A stretch of DNA of 24,461 nt from Mnemiopsis leidyi (Eukaryota > Ctenophora > Tentaculata > Lobata > Bolinopsidae): contig JH153055.1 of NCBI GenBank assembly GCA_000226015.1, forward strand, positions 62,152 through 86,612, given 5' to 3'. Positions 8,301-18,936 of the stretch are shown one piece after another (within the stretch, counting starts at the first letter, position 1; the number at the start of each line of letters is the position of its first letter). The translations under genes and the position numbers were made by a program. The notes beneath the pieces are model-generated. The model was not told where the DNA came from. It saw only the letters and a list, made by a program, of their open reading frames with translations, and did no database searches.

Positions 8301-11300
8301 ATTGTCTCTGAAATTAGGTTGCCATGGGATTCTTCATCATGAGCAGGGACCAATTCTTGCTATGATATGAATTAATATGTGACATTTTCCCATCAATTTA
8401 TTACTCAATTGGTAGGTGGAGTTAGACGTGAGTCATCAGCTTTCTGAGCTGGTGTGATAAACATGAACAAATATTTTTGACGAGTGACATAGGATGATGT
8501 CAAATGAAGATCCAAATAGTTTTTCCTGCTTTGTTAGTTTATAGATTTGGAATAATTCTATTTCAAACTGTGTTTGAAATTGGTCTACATTGATTTTTAA
8601 TGTTTATAAACATGATAAAGTTTTTTAGGTTTTATAGGTCATTAAATTGCATGTATTAGAATTTGTGCAGCGATTTTTATACTTCTAGTTCTACAATTTG
8701 CCGTGATTGTTAAATTCCTGGATATTTAAATTATAATTTATTCTTCACTTTTTGTAATGTTATAAAGTTAATGTTAAGTCAAAAGTATGAAACGTTTTTT
8801 ATTTTATTCTCCCTTCCACGGACCCGCGTGTCTTAAAAAAATTGGCATACAGATGTAATTGCAACGACCTGTAAGTATAGGTAATGGTATCTGTGAAGAG
8901 GTGGCATGTGAGAGTGAGACGACGAGACGTGAGTTTGCGACGCCTCCCGCGAATACAGCTCCTAGTCTCACGTGACTGACTTAACTAGCCCTGCTGGTTA
9001 TGCTATGTAGTGTTGTAAATACTAAAAGTCGTGGTCGACTTTAAAAGTTTAGCCAGTGATAATTCATCTCAGGCCACCCTACTGAGCCACACTTCTTGGG
9101 AAAATTCTTTAAAAACTTGTTTTAAGTCAAAACATAGTAAGTTGAATTTCCTTAAAAGGGACCGATTCTTCCGCACGTTCTTTAAATGCGGACCGGATTG
9201 TGACACAGAACATGTCGTTTCGCAAAACAGAAGTTTAACCTCCGTCTGTATTCCTGCTGCAGTTTAATAATCGGTAGTGGACTTGGAGGCTAACACGTCT
9301 TAAATTTGAATTGTCGATAGAAAATCTGGAAGAGCGAAGAAAAAATAATTTTAGAGATGATTTACTTTTCGTTTTATCTCGAGATTGAGCGTGCATTGTC
9401 AATTGTGATTGTCAGTAACAGTTTTTAAGCTTGGTAACGTGAAATTGAATCATTGTACGACATAAGGTGTATTGCATGGGAATGGATTCAAATATTGTAA
9501 AAACAATCAGTCGTTTACAATTTAAACACAGCACAGATCAAAGACTTTTTACATGAAGTTGAATTGTAGCAATTAAAAAAAAATTAGAACTCTAAGTTAT
9601 GCAAGTTTATTGTCTTTGAAATTGAGTTTATGTGGGCACTGGCCCTTCAAATCATTCCTGTCTCCACATGGCCCAGTTTTACTGGCCATAGTGCCCCGAG
9701 GTTGCCGTTATGATTTTCATTTACACATGAGTGCCAAGGTCCATGTGCACTTTTGCCAGTTACCGACTGATATGACAGTGACATAAAGTTTAGACTTAGT
9801 GAGACTGAGTGGGGCAGTTGGCGCCATTGACGCTGCAATGGATCCACTCAATTGAACAAATGGATTTTCCATCGGCGAAAATGGCGATTAGGTTAAACTA
9901 AACTTTTAGTTTAACTGTCAGCATTGGTGGATTGAGGATCGAATTTGGTGCACGTGCAACCGCTTATTCTCTCTGTTCAGCAGATACGACCCATTAGGAA
10001 TTACTGCAAGTGCAGGTGCAGACTGGACGGAGTGGAACATTTCCAGTCTCCTGCTGTCCCGTTAACATATTACAGACCTGCACGATCTTGCAGCCTCAAG
10101 CTTGTCCAACTATTGGCTGTACTGGTGGTCAGGGCGCGATAATTGCAGGATATGCTGTGGTAATTGTCCCTGATGGCATTGTTCTTTACACACGCCCAGT
10201 GACGCCCTATCGAGCCCCAATTTCCTGCTGGCCAATCTTATCCAGATAATCTTGTTCAGATGTCAGTTGGGAGTCAGAATTCCATTATAATTCACTTGTA
10301 GACCTATTGTCAATTTTTCCTGTTAGTGTTAGTGTTGTGAAAACTATTATTTGTTGCGTTGCTTCTATACAGATACTGTTAATGTAAGTGTTTGCAGCTG
10401 TTTTGTGAGTTTTTGTTGAGCGAAAATAAATTTTATCTTTGAACTTGATCTCGGAAGTCAGAGTATTGAGTTCGTCAACGCAATTCACCTATTCCATACT
10501 GAAATGTCATTATTATCTGTATTAGGAATAGATTGAAAGGCCAATGCCATGGCTCAACTCCTAAAGGAACAATCTAGAATTAAGCTGGAAACTTAGGTTG
10601 GGCGATTACGAATTACAAAGATTATGCGTATTTCTGAGAATATACGAACATTACCAACTAGACTCTTGCAATCCCATGTTGCCACCAAGTCTGCTCAACT
10701 ACTTCAATTCTCTGCGACTTGGTCCCAGGGGCCAGGAAAAGGGTACATTGTATCATTGTTTAATTAGGCACACACAGAGACACAGTTCAGCTCTTTACAG
10801 CTGTTTCGTTCGCCGCCCCTAGTCCCTCGGTTACCTTCAACCTCAAGTCGTGAAATTCAGCAGATAGTTAAAGTTCTCATCTAATCCTATGTTCTAATTC
10901 TAAGTAACCAATTTGAATCACTAAAAGTAGTAGTCAGTGCTCGTTACTAAGGACTTCTTATTGATTTTGTCAACTGTTTAGTTTCCAACCAAAAACTTAT
11001 GGTTGTGGTTATACCGCATAACCAGCTTTAAAGTTTTATTTCAAGTTTAAAACTACAAACTAAAAAGTATAAGTAAAACTAAGTTTGATTACTTCTAGTT
11101 CTGGTTAACAATAACAGTTAAAATATGGATGTGACATTTCACTTCAGCTTATGAGTCCGTTAAAGCATAAAGTTTATTAACTCTATGTTTAACTTTTTTG
11201 GTTTTAGTTTTGCCACTTGCTACTATGTATAATACAGAGTAAATTAGTATTAGAAAGTAGTAGTAGTATTGTGCTTGCAGTGCTTTAGTACTACTACTAG

Positions 11301-11329
11301 TATAGCATTGCTTTATAGTGTTCTCAAAA
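8300..11329. other. intergenic, AT-rich, no supported gene
   Basis: Open frames here are short, overlap on both strands and carry no motif I recognise. The segment around 9650-10250 is locally less AT-rich. One plus frame (10010-10249) reads smoothly, with CPTIGCTGGQGAIIAGYAVV, but has no family signature and no good splice or start context. Short AGT/ACT runs appear near 11250-11310. Confidence 0.5.
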
Positions 11330-11540
11330 CAGTTAAACCTCTATAATCTATATACCGTGCCTCTATTTACCGTGTCCCTCGATTTACCGGGCCTTTTTGA
11401 CATCGACAACTGACAAGTTGAAGTACTAGTACTACTACTATAAGTATATTGAGAAATATTGGGGGAAATGGAGTAGCCCAGTAATTCGAAGGCCCGGTAA
11501 TTCGAGGTGCACGGCCGTAAATAAGTAAATAAATTTTCTG
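11330..11540. mobile_element. pogo/Tigger-like inverted-repeat element (decayed)
   Basis: The left end reads CAGTTAAACCTCTATAATC and continues with subrepeats (ctatttaccg, ctcgatttaccg). The right end, read inward, begins CAG and contains tatttac, then cctcgaattaccgggcc. The inner block cctcgatttaccgggcc (about 11377-11394) pairs with its inverted copy near 11490-11507 with one mismatch. CAGTT-AAACCTCTATA termini with tandem subrepeats are typical of pogo/Tigger-type DNA elements in invertebrates. No TA duplication is visible, so the borders are approximate. Confidence 0.5.
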
Positions 11541-12082
11541 TCACTTGATTAAGTTTAACTTTAACATTTAAGTTTGCTTGCCAAAAAATCAGGATCTGGA
11601 TTAAGTTTTACTTCTACTTATAGTGATACTTATTCTAAAACTGTTTAACTTTATGTAATTGCATTTTATTCAGAATTGCCGCTAACTCCAAATATGAATA
11701 AGCTTACAGTGACTATGAGTATGACAAATTCATGTGCTTGTACAAAAAACTCTGGTACGTGTGCGAGTGACACTATAACGGACAACAACTCTCTTGACAC
11801 CTTTAATTGGACAATTCCAAGGCAACTTTCTCCCTCTTTTTCCTCGTGCTAGCATATACATGACCGCCCTTTGAGTTTGCCCGGGTGGTTTATTGTCAAA
11901 ACGCCGCTTCTTTAGTTTTAGTTTATTGTTTATGGCCGGCAACACGACATCCCGCATTCATATGCTTTGGTATTACAATTACAGAACACAATTGACAATT
12001 GGACTTGTACTTGGAGCTATTCATTGAGTTCAAATGTAAAAGCAAAATACTGTTTGTTGCAGCTAATATTATTATTATTATA

Positions 12083-13008
12083 TTAGGTTGTCCCATAATG
12101 ATTGACAATACCGAACTGCAAGATTCATTCTACACACGAATCCTAAAAACGAAAGATTGTTGTAATTTTTGGACCTTCGTGGACTTAAGGGCCGAATTTT
12201 GTGAGTTTTCGATCATTCTAAGTTATTTTAAAGAACGGAAATTCAAGTTAAGTCAGAGCGTGCGCGTCATGTCGGACTAAAAATCATTTTAATACACTCT
12301 AAAAGTTAGAGAGCCCAGCTGTGCCAGCAACATCAAGTATTCATCGCTATTGATTGATATCAGTTCATTCATCGGTCTAGTAGTCACAGAAACATGCTGT
12401 TTTTACAAATATTTGGCCAAAATCTGTGTTTTTTCGGTTTTTGAAAGGTAAGGTTTTGGGGCTTTTTTAGGAGATGAATGATTTCAGCATTGAAACCAGT
12501 CACCCAATCCTTATGGATGGATCAATTGTTTTAAAGAACGTCTAAAGCAGTACCTAAACTACCAAAATAGTCATATTGTTGGTCATGGAGTCATAATCTC
12601 CGCATCTTTTTCATTGAAATTTGAAAAATTGGCTGATAAGATTAAATTTTAATGTTGCTCGGAAAAGGATGGCTGCAGCACTACAATTTGAATAAAAATG
12701 GTAACTTATGTAGTTCATGATCCCCTTAAGATGTTTCGTGGTGGGAAAGTTTTTCAGAAGCACTCTGGACCAGCTGAGAACCAAGGAAAACTTAAATTTT
12801 GAAATTGAAATTTTGACACCTGACAACTGCACTTGGGCAAGTTTATTTGGACCTAAAATTTTATACATTCAAACTGCGATTCTGCTCTCAGGAAGGGGTG
12901 TCTCCGATCCAAAATTAACCGTTCTTTCACCTGGTACTGTCAAAATTATCATACAACCTACCATCAAAAAGATGAAGAGTCATTGTCAATCATTATGGGA
13001 CAACCTAA
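12083..13008. mobile_element. mariner-like element, 926 bp, perfect 27-bp terminal repeats
   Basis: The left terminus begins TTAGGTTGTCCCATAATG at 12083. The reverse complement of 12982-13008 is identical to 12083-12109 over 27 bases. Both ends are flanked by TA (12081-12082 and 13009-13010), the Tc1/mariner target duplication. The TTAGGTTGTCCCATAA start is a familiar mariner terminus. I found no transposase DDE motifs or HPPYSPDLAP-like signature, so it is probably non-autonomous. Open frames inside it (for example 12296-12447, ending at an AAG|GTAAGG donor-like site, and 12717-13046) are therefore likely element sequence, not host exons. Confidence 0.85.
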
Positions 13009-13010
13009 TA

Positions 13011-13500
13011 TATAATAGTTCGCAGTATAGTTCGCAGGCAGGATAAACTTCTTTTACTTAAACTTAAAGTTAAAGTTTTAAATATAACTTCAGTTATACA
13101 AAAACCATCAGTTACTTTTACATCTTCTTGCTCCTAGCTTGCCGTTACGATGGCCCAACTGCAAGAGCAGCCTATCAAAGACCTGCTAGCTGAGCTCTAG
13201 AGGTCGGAATCTAGGTATAGGACAACACGTGCTCTTAGCACAGCCACGTTACTCTGCAACTAATGGGTTCTGTAATAGCTCTTCTACCTTTCTGCAGTGC
13301 AATAATTTCTATATCCGTATAACATGGTCCAATGATTCAGGACTTCTTGAGCACTCACTGATCGCTTGGTCTTTCTATAATTTCTGAAATTGAGATGTAA
13401 AATGTTAATGATTATATCATTTTTCGGTTTCGTATACATAATGTTAAAGCTTTAACTTCAGTTTAGCTTTAACTTTAAGGGGTAAGACTAAGTTTGAATT
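13011..13500. other. intergenic, no supported gene
   Basis: AT-rich sequence with several aactttaagttt-like runs that form weak internal inverted repeats. No coding signal was seen. Confidence 0.5.
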
Positions 13501-13520
13501 GAACTTCTCCAAAAATATGT

Positions 13521-13551
13521 CTAGTTCTACAGAACGTATCTGTAGAACTAG
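13521..13551. repeat. 12-bp perfect hairpin
   Basis: The arms ctagttctacag (13521-13532) and ctgtagaactag (13540-13551) are perfect reverse complements around a 7-base loop. Confidence 0.8.
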
Positions 13552-13918
13552 GACTAGAAAAGCTTTTTGTAAATGTAACATCTTTTACTTCGATCTGCTT
13601 TTGCTTAGGATAGGATTGAGTTCTTATAAATATAGGAAAGACTGCTTGGTGATACTACTGATACTAGTACCATTTTCCTGTCTGGTTGCTCAACTTGCTG
13701 ATAATTCCTCACCAACGCGGCACTTCATAATTACCAATTTATGTCAGCCACAAGAAGTGAAATCGCCAACACTTCGGCCCGTGACTGCATATACTTGTAA
13801 GCATGATAAGCTCTGTCTAACTCAGTAACAGTTAGTAACTGTCAAGATCGAACATCGAGATCATCAATCTACATGCAATCGTTTTGCTCTTGATTCTGAT
13901 AATCGGAATTATCTTCAA

Positions 13919-13987
13919 TTAATGTTTAGGACTAAATCTAATCTACCTTAAAGTTTAAGCTAGATTAGATTTAGCCCTAAACATTAA
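13919..13987. repeat. 26-bp hairpin
   Basis: The left arm (13919-13944, ttaatgtttaggactaaatc...) and right arm (13962-13987, ...agccctaaacattaa) pair with one mismatch (a G-T wobble in RNA) over 26 bases, around a 17-base loop that is itself partly palindromic (ttaaagtttaa). It could be a small fold-back element or a processed hairpin RNA. Confidence 0.85.
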
Positions 13988-13989
13988 AC

Positions 13990-14800
13990 GATTTCCCTTT
14001 CAAAATTCCTTTATGATTTTAGAAGTTTTGAAATTTGTTACCTAGTTCAAATTCTTGTTATCCTGTTATTTCCATTTCTGTCATTATAAAAATATCATAC
14101 TATCATAATCCTACGCCATCACCGCCTAAATCATGAACCACCTTCACCTATTTTATGCAGTTAATCTTTGTTGTTCACTTACTTACCTTGTTACTTCGTC
14201 ACAACCCGCTTTGCTCAGCCCAGTCTTATCGGAAAGTTGGAGTTTTATTACCTACATCACCTCGTTGATCACCTCCAACACTGCACCTCATCACCCATAC
14301 ACCAGAAAATGCACCCACATCACCACCAAATCAGCTTTTACCACCATACACAGTAATTATGATTGCTCTGGTACTAAGCCTCATGAAACGGAGAGCACTG
14401 ATATTACGGTTTACTCTGGACCCGCCCTTCTTGGAACATTTAGTGGCAATCAGGTGCACTTATTTGATTCAATTTAATCTGTTTACAGTGGCCCATGAGA
14501 TCATCAATTGGGAGGATGAAATCATCCGCCTGTAATCCGGTTAGGAATTTTGGATCATCTGAATATTTGTCCCAGATAAAGATTCATTAGATTTAGGGTT
14601 ATGCCTCACGCTTTTATCTTTGCCTACTCAGCACTTTCATTTCAATTACCACTTTCCTACTAAATTTTATATACCTATGGCTATACTTTCCAGATCTGTT
14701 TCGAAAATCTGCGATACCTAGCGAGATACTGGCAATCAAAGGTATGAAATTAATAAAGCTGCTCCCATGGAAGCAATATTGATTACTAATCACTTGCAAG
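13990..14800. other. intergenic, no supported gene
   Basis: The longest plus frame (14133-14477, 114 codons) is rich in His, Thr, Ser and Tyr and shows no domain, so I treat it as chance. The segment ends near the 3' end of the candidate minus-strand gene. Confidence 0.45.
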
Positions 14801-14818
14801 TGCAAGCAGTAGGCACGA

Positions 14819-14824
14819 TTTATT
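14819..14824 (-). promoter_or_regulatory. polyadenylation signal (AATAAA) for the minus-strand candidate gene
   Basis: TTTATT on the plus strand reads AATAAA on the minus strand, about 100 bases after the TAG of the candidate terminal exon. Confidence 0.45.
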
Positions 14825-14925
14825 TAGTTCTCAAGGTTATTGCCATGGTAACAACTGGTGCCATGGTTAACACATGATGTCAAACACAATGGGGATGTTT
14901 CATTGTTTGAAGTTGCTCCTGCCCG

Positions 14926-15012
14926 CTAGAGTATGTGCTTGACGGTTATACCTTTATCTTGTTTTTTCTTCCGTGTATGTTGAAGTAAAAACACCCAGCA
15001 CCATACACCTCC
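14926..15012 (-). CDS. candidate terminal exon M6 of minus-strand gene
   Basis: After ctaattgatag the phase-0 frame reads GGVWCWVFLLQHTRKKKQDK then GITVKHIL and stops at TAG (14926-14928). A hydrophobic run followed by a basic tail suggests a membrane-proximal C-terminus. An AATAAA follows about 100 bases downstream. Confidence 0.4.
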   Translation of the reverse strand, partial: GGVWCWVFLLQHTRKKKQDKGITVKHIL

Positions 15013-16541
15013 CTATCAATTAGGCTTAAAGATAAGTGGTATATTTCACGCTAGCATATGTGTGGATACTTGTGGCTTACCACCACATTAATGCAGTTAT
15101 CAATCATAGTTTCACCGCTACCTTTAGTCTTAAATACCTTAATAGCTTCAGTTTAGGAAATCTCGGGCCTCTTCCTTAAGACCACTGTTTGATGAGTTAC
15201 TGCACATCATCAGGATCTTGATGAAATTACGAGACGAGAGTCTACGCGACTATGCATTATGACGCAACACATCATGCGAAATGTAACATAGTACATATAA
15301 CTGTTGTGAGTATTAAGTATAACTGGTTATGACTGCCAATTTCCAGTTTTAGTTTCCGCCATGGTTTCATATTTCTAAATCAATTGATACTTGCCACTTG
15401 CGGCTTGCCTTGTGATGAGAAACTTACCTCCAACTCGCACGTGATTTCACAGAGCCGCGCGTCTCCAACAGTCAAGTACCCGGTGTAAGAGGCGTCGTGA
15501 TCCTCACTGAATTACAGAGAAGGATGCGCGGAAGAGGCGCACCGCACCATGTGTCGTCAATGTACAATGTACCTCAGGAATTTTAATTGCTGCCTTGTTC
15601 TATCCACTTGCTAGCTCCGTCGGTTTGGCCCTTTATTTGTTCTGCTGCTTTTAGTGGTTTCTCGTTACTGGTCTGAACCGTTACTTTTACAGTGCTCTCT
15701 GCTGAGGTAATGGATTTTAATGCGACTCTCCATATGCAGTCAGCAGTATAGCAAGTTTAAGTGATATATTGATATAATCGATATTATCTCTTTTTGCACG
15801 ATTCTCTCAAATTTGTCATGACATAATGAATTTTGTGGTCATGTCCACTTGGTGATGAATAATTCAGACTTTAAGCGGTTAAAGACACCTTTCTGACATA
15901 ATATAGCGCACTTAACTTTCCTTTATCATCACTACAATCCTAACTTTGTAAAGATCAAGGCTGTGCCCCTTACGTACAGACTAAAATCATTAAGAATGAG
16001 ATCCTACATATACTGACCACGTGTCGAGCAAATTTACTGGGCTAATTTGAGACGGCTAATGGAGCCCAAATGCACCGTGCCGCGATTTTATGCGTTTAAC
16101 TTACTCGACCGATCTCGATTTGAGTTGCTAGGATACTTAGTGTAGGTAATGAGAACAGCTGACTACAGTATCTCTGTATAATCGCTGCAGGTTGAGTTAC
16201 AGTTAACCCTACAAAGCTATCCTTCATGGCTATTGTTGACGCTCTTCAGTTTTCGAGTTTATAGTTTATACACACAAAACCGTATAGTGACACTGAAACT
16301 GAGGACACTATTCAGATCTCGATTTATTCAAATTTGAACCCACCATCCCGGTAATAAGTTTGGAGACTACGTGAACAACACCAGGTCAGGTCTACTGACC
16401 GTGGTCCAACAGAGCAACTATTAACCTGTCCGATCAACACGACTAGTTCTGAACTTGTTGACAGTGCTTAATATCCCAGAACGGTCGAATATACCGGCTT
16501 TTAACTGACGATATTCATAGACCCTTCTTCCTGCTGTATTT
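14926..16541 (-). CDS. candidate spliced minus-strand gene, 3' part, unrecognised
   Basis: Six short open segments can be joined in one frame with matching phases: 16541-16426, 16184-16105, 16041-15974, 15506-15428, 15137-15081 and 15012-14926. They give about 161 residues to a TAG stop, with AATAAA about 100 bases beyond. The predicted protein has a hydrophobic stretch (ICRISFLMILVC), a Cys-containing segment (YLTVGDARLCEITCELE), and near the C-terminus another hydrophobic stretch (GGVWCWVFLL) followed by a basic tail (QHTRKKKQDKG). That would suit a membrane protein, but I do not recognise a family. Two of the introns would be only 63 and 68 bases. I chose segments by eye, so some may be wrong; the middle and last ones are best supported. 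Confidence 0.4.
15081..15137 (-). CDS. candidate exon M5 of minus-strand gene
   Basis: The frame VFKTKGSGETMIDNCINVV lies between an AG (aagctattaag) and a strong donor, GTG|GTAAGC. It is phase 0 at both ends, as M4 and M6 require. The pyrimidine tract is poor. Confidence 0.38.
15428..15506 (-). CDS. candidate exon M4 of minus-strand gene (best supported)
   Basis: It is bounded by ttctctgtaattcag and GAG|GTAAGT, both good splice sites. One leading base is followed by EDHDASYTGYLTVGDARLCE then ITCELE. The other frames have stops and the segment is clearly less AT-rich than its surroundings. I do not recognise the domain. Confidence 0.5.
15974..16041 (-). CDS. candidate exon M3 of minus-strand gene (hydrophobic)
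   Basis: It starts after gtctcaaattag, directly behind an in-frame TAG, and ends TGTAC|GTAAGG. The frame reads PSKFARHVVSICRISFLMIL then VC. Residues 8-22 form a plausible membrane segment. Its two trailing bases fit M4 exactly. Confidence 0.35.
16105..16184 (-). CDS. candidate exon M2 of minus-strand gene
   Basis: The acceptor is ctgtaactcaacctgcag and the donor CGA|GTAAGT is strong. With two leading bases the frame reads IIQRYCSQLFSLPTLSILAT then QIEIGR. The other two frames carry stops. Confidence 0.33.
16426..16541 (-). CDS. candidate exon M1 of minus-strand gene
   Basis: The acceptor is tttacttgttttctag, a good pyrimidine tract. The frame reads NTAGRRVYEYRQLKAGIFDR then SGILSTVNKFRTSRVDRT. 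It ends G|GTTAAT, a weak donor. The frame stays open upstream to 16618, so the segment alone is not decisive. Confidence 0.25.
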
Positions 16542-16982
16542 CTAGAAAACAAGTAAAACGTAAGAACGGAGCACTTCGGCTTATTTTTTTCCGATTTTCG
16601 TTCCATTTTTGGGATCATTAGAAACTGAAGGGCTTCCCCGTAAAGATTGTTAAATTGTCAATGTTCTCGCTGACTTTTTCTTTTGTCTTTTAGATATCAG
16701 GTACTATTCTGTTTATTGATCTATCGTCTGTACCAGAGCTATTCTCACCATGACAGCTCTAGATAAGCACCGCGTCCCTTGCTTAGTTAAAAGTTATACT
16801 AAAATTTATTCCATACTGACAGAATCTATCAGTATAGTGACTTAATCTTGTTATGGTGGCAAATAAAGTTAAACTGATGTCGCAAGGGCCCGGGCCTAAA
16901 ATGTTTCGGTTTCAATTACAGTGGCAGGTTGGCGACTAGTTTGGACAACATTTCTTTTGAAACTCAGATGTTAAAATTAGTC

Positions 16983-17037
16983 AGCAGTAGTAGTAGTAGT
17001 AGTAGTAGCAGTAGTAGTAGTAGTAGTAGTAGTAGTA
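16983..17037. repeat. (TAG)n microsatellite
   Basis: About 18 units of agt/tag with one cag interruption near the middle. Confidence 0.97.
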
Positions 17038-17127
17038 TGATAGAATTCAAGGAAGTAGGAACTCAAGCCTTAGGCAGAGCAATGACACGAAGTAGAGCTC
17101 CTTAGTGTTGTATTGTTGGACCCTTAC

Positions 17128-17220
17128 CTCATCCTCTTGTCTCCTGATACATGTGACTATCATTACACTGGGTCCGGGAGTCCTTGTGTCGCGTGTCCCG
17201 TTGTCTGAAATTCCATCTTT
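17128..17220 (-). CDS. candidate isolated minus-strand exon
   Basis: The acceptor aatcactaacacag and the strong donor GAG|GTAAGG bound a 31-codon phase-0 frame, KDGISDNGTRDTRTPGPSVM then IVTCIRRQEDE. A second acceptor (gaatttcag) lies inside. Its phase does not fit M1 directly, so it would need an intervening exon or belong to another transcript. Confidence 0.3.
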
Positions 17221-17579
17221 CTGTGTTAGTGATTGTCCCCTATAGACGCAATCTTTTGTCTTGACTTTCAAGCATCAGCCTCCCTCCTTCAACTGAAGTT
17301 GAAATTGAGCAGCTCAATAGAACGAGACTTAAACTTGGACTCTATGTAATGGACTAAGAATAGAAAGTTTTTACTTTTTCGCGCTAAATCCGCAAGTTCA
17401 AGTACGTCATACAAGAGCCATTACATCTTGACCTCATGAAGGACTCACTACATCATGGAAGAAGGTCGGTAGTTGAGTTAGATAAGATTGTACTCGCCTG
17501 GTCTGGCGGGGACTTTGTTGACAGATATCCTCACTTCTTAAGTAACTTCTTTGCCGCCAACCAGACGTGTATTCCGACC

Positions 17580-17814
17580 GTTATATTGCCCTTTGTGCTG
17601 CCTGAGAGTTACTTCAGTACTGTTCAGTTATATTGCCCTTTGTGCTGCCTGAGATTTACTTCAGTACTGTTCAGTTATATTGCCCTTTGTGCTGCCTGAG
17701 ATTTACTTCAGTACTGTTCAGTTATATTGCCCTTTGTGCTGCCTGAGAGTTACTTCAGTACTGTTCAGTTATATTGCCCTTTGTGCTGCCTGAGAGTTAC
17801 TTCAGTACTAATCA
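17580..17814. repeat. 47-bp minisatellite, five copies
   Basis: Units start at 17580, 17627, 17674, 17721 and 17768, each gttatattgccctttgtgct followed by gcctgagagttacttcagta and ctgttca. Copies two and three carry gagatt in place of gagagt. The sequence is unrelated to the 47-bp array at 1720. Confidence 0.95.
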
Positions 17815-18106
17815 GTCGGGCAGTCGGTTGTAAAGTTTGCTACTAGTATTACTGCAGCACTCACTTCAACGTGCCTGAGTACCTTTTTGTGATTTTGGAT
17901 CTTAAGTTGTGAATCCTATTCTTATATCTGTTATCATATATGTTTTAGAAACTTTTTGTTGTCCATTACCCTGGGTCCAAACTCTAATCTTCTTTTACGA
18001 ATCTAGAATATCGTTTGTTCCATCTATGCCGTCTGTCTTGTTTAATCTAAGTTTTATATCGTGAATCTTAATCTGGTCCAACTTTCCTCCATGAGTTGTT
18101 GGCAGT
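17815..18106. other. spacer between two minisatellites, nothing seen
   Basis: AT-rich sequence without coding signal. Confidence 0.5.
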
Positions 18107-18166
18107 GAAATGTGTGCAGTGTTACTGAAATGTGTGCAGTGTTACTGAAATGTGTGCAGTGTTACT
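18107..18166. repeat. 20-bp tandem repeat, three perfect copies
   Basis: Three identical adjacent copies of gaaatgtgtgcagtgttact. Confidence 0.97.
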
Positions 18167-18881
18167 GAAATCGTTCAGACTGACGTAAAACTATCTGCTC
18201 TTTCCTTTGTCAAGCTTGATAAGGAGACGTATCATCATACTATTTGTTATAGTTACCCGGGATTTTAACAAGGCTGCAAATTACTGTGCTCGCTATTATG
18301 GCAACCAGACAAAAGAGTAATTCAAATAGCAGTGACGACATTGTCAGCTCGAGCTAGTCGAGCGTAAAGACGTTGTTGACACTTCCTAATTTTGAGCGCT
18401 TCACTTAATGACAACCAAATTGTTGCCACTAATCGCTCTACGGCTTTAACAGAACTTTATTGCATTTTCACTGGTAATACTTCTGTGATATTCTGATATT
18501 AGACTCCATATTAAACTTTGATTGTTCTCACATGATTTGCACTGGAAAGGTTTGATATCGCAATGACCCGATATAACCCTGATAGTATCGAACAGTCCTG
18601 TTCTTGAGGCTGAATATTTCATAAATATTTCATAAAAGAGATTGTAACTACAGATATTGTACCTGGTAGTAGAGATATCAGACATATCTTGTCAGTAAGC
18701 TATCGTGGGACGTACTGTGTAAGACAGGATGAAAGTGCAATGTGAAAGAGAAACAGATGGCTGAAACTAGAGTGAACTTTGAGTGAAGCGTGTCGGGGGT
18801 CGTACAGACTGCACCGCGCTTGTCAGAGGAGGCCAACAAACTGTTAACTTGTTGCCGAGAGCAATAAAGAAGGACAATTCT

Positions 18882-18936
18882 GGGCTGGCCAATCAGAGCT
18901 CGTATCTAAGTCACGTATTTTCGGGCTGGCCAATCA
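18882..18936. promoter_or_regulatory. duplicated 14-bp CCAAT-containing motif
   Basis: gggctggccaatca occurs at 18882-18895 and again at 18923-18936, 41 bases apart and in the same orientation. Each contains CCAAT in the NF-Y-type context GGCCAATCA. Paired CCAAT boxes suit a promoter on either strand. No TATA box or obvious first exon was identified. Confidence 0.4.

Noticed and set aside
12296..12500. Plus-strand 51-codon frame ending at AAG|GTAAGG followed by another open segment
   Set aside because: The implied intron would be about 40 bases and the segment lies wholly inside the mariner-like element.
12717..13046. 109-codon plus frame
   Set aside because: It runs through the right terminal repeat of the mariner-like element and shows no domain.
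14133..14477. 114-codon plus frame with ATG
   Set aside because: No motif, low-complexity His/Thr/Ser composition, and the minus strand nearby has equally open stretches.
17436..17699. 87-codon plus frame
   Set aside because: Its second half is the 47-bp minisatellite, whose period shifts frame with each copy.
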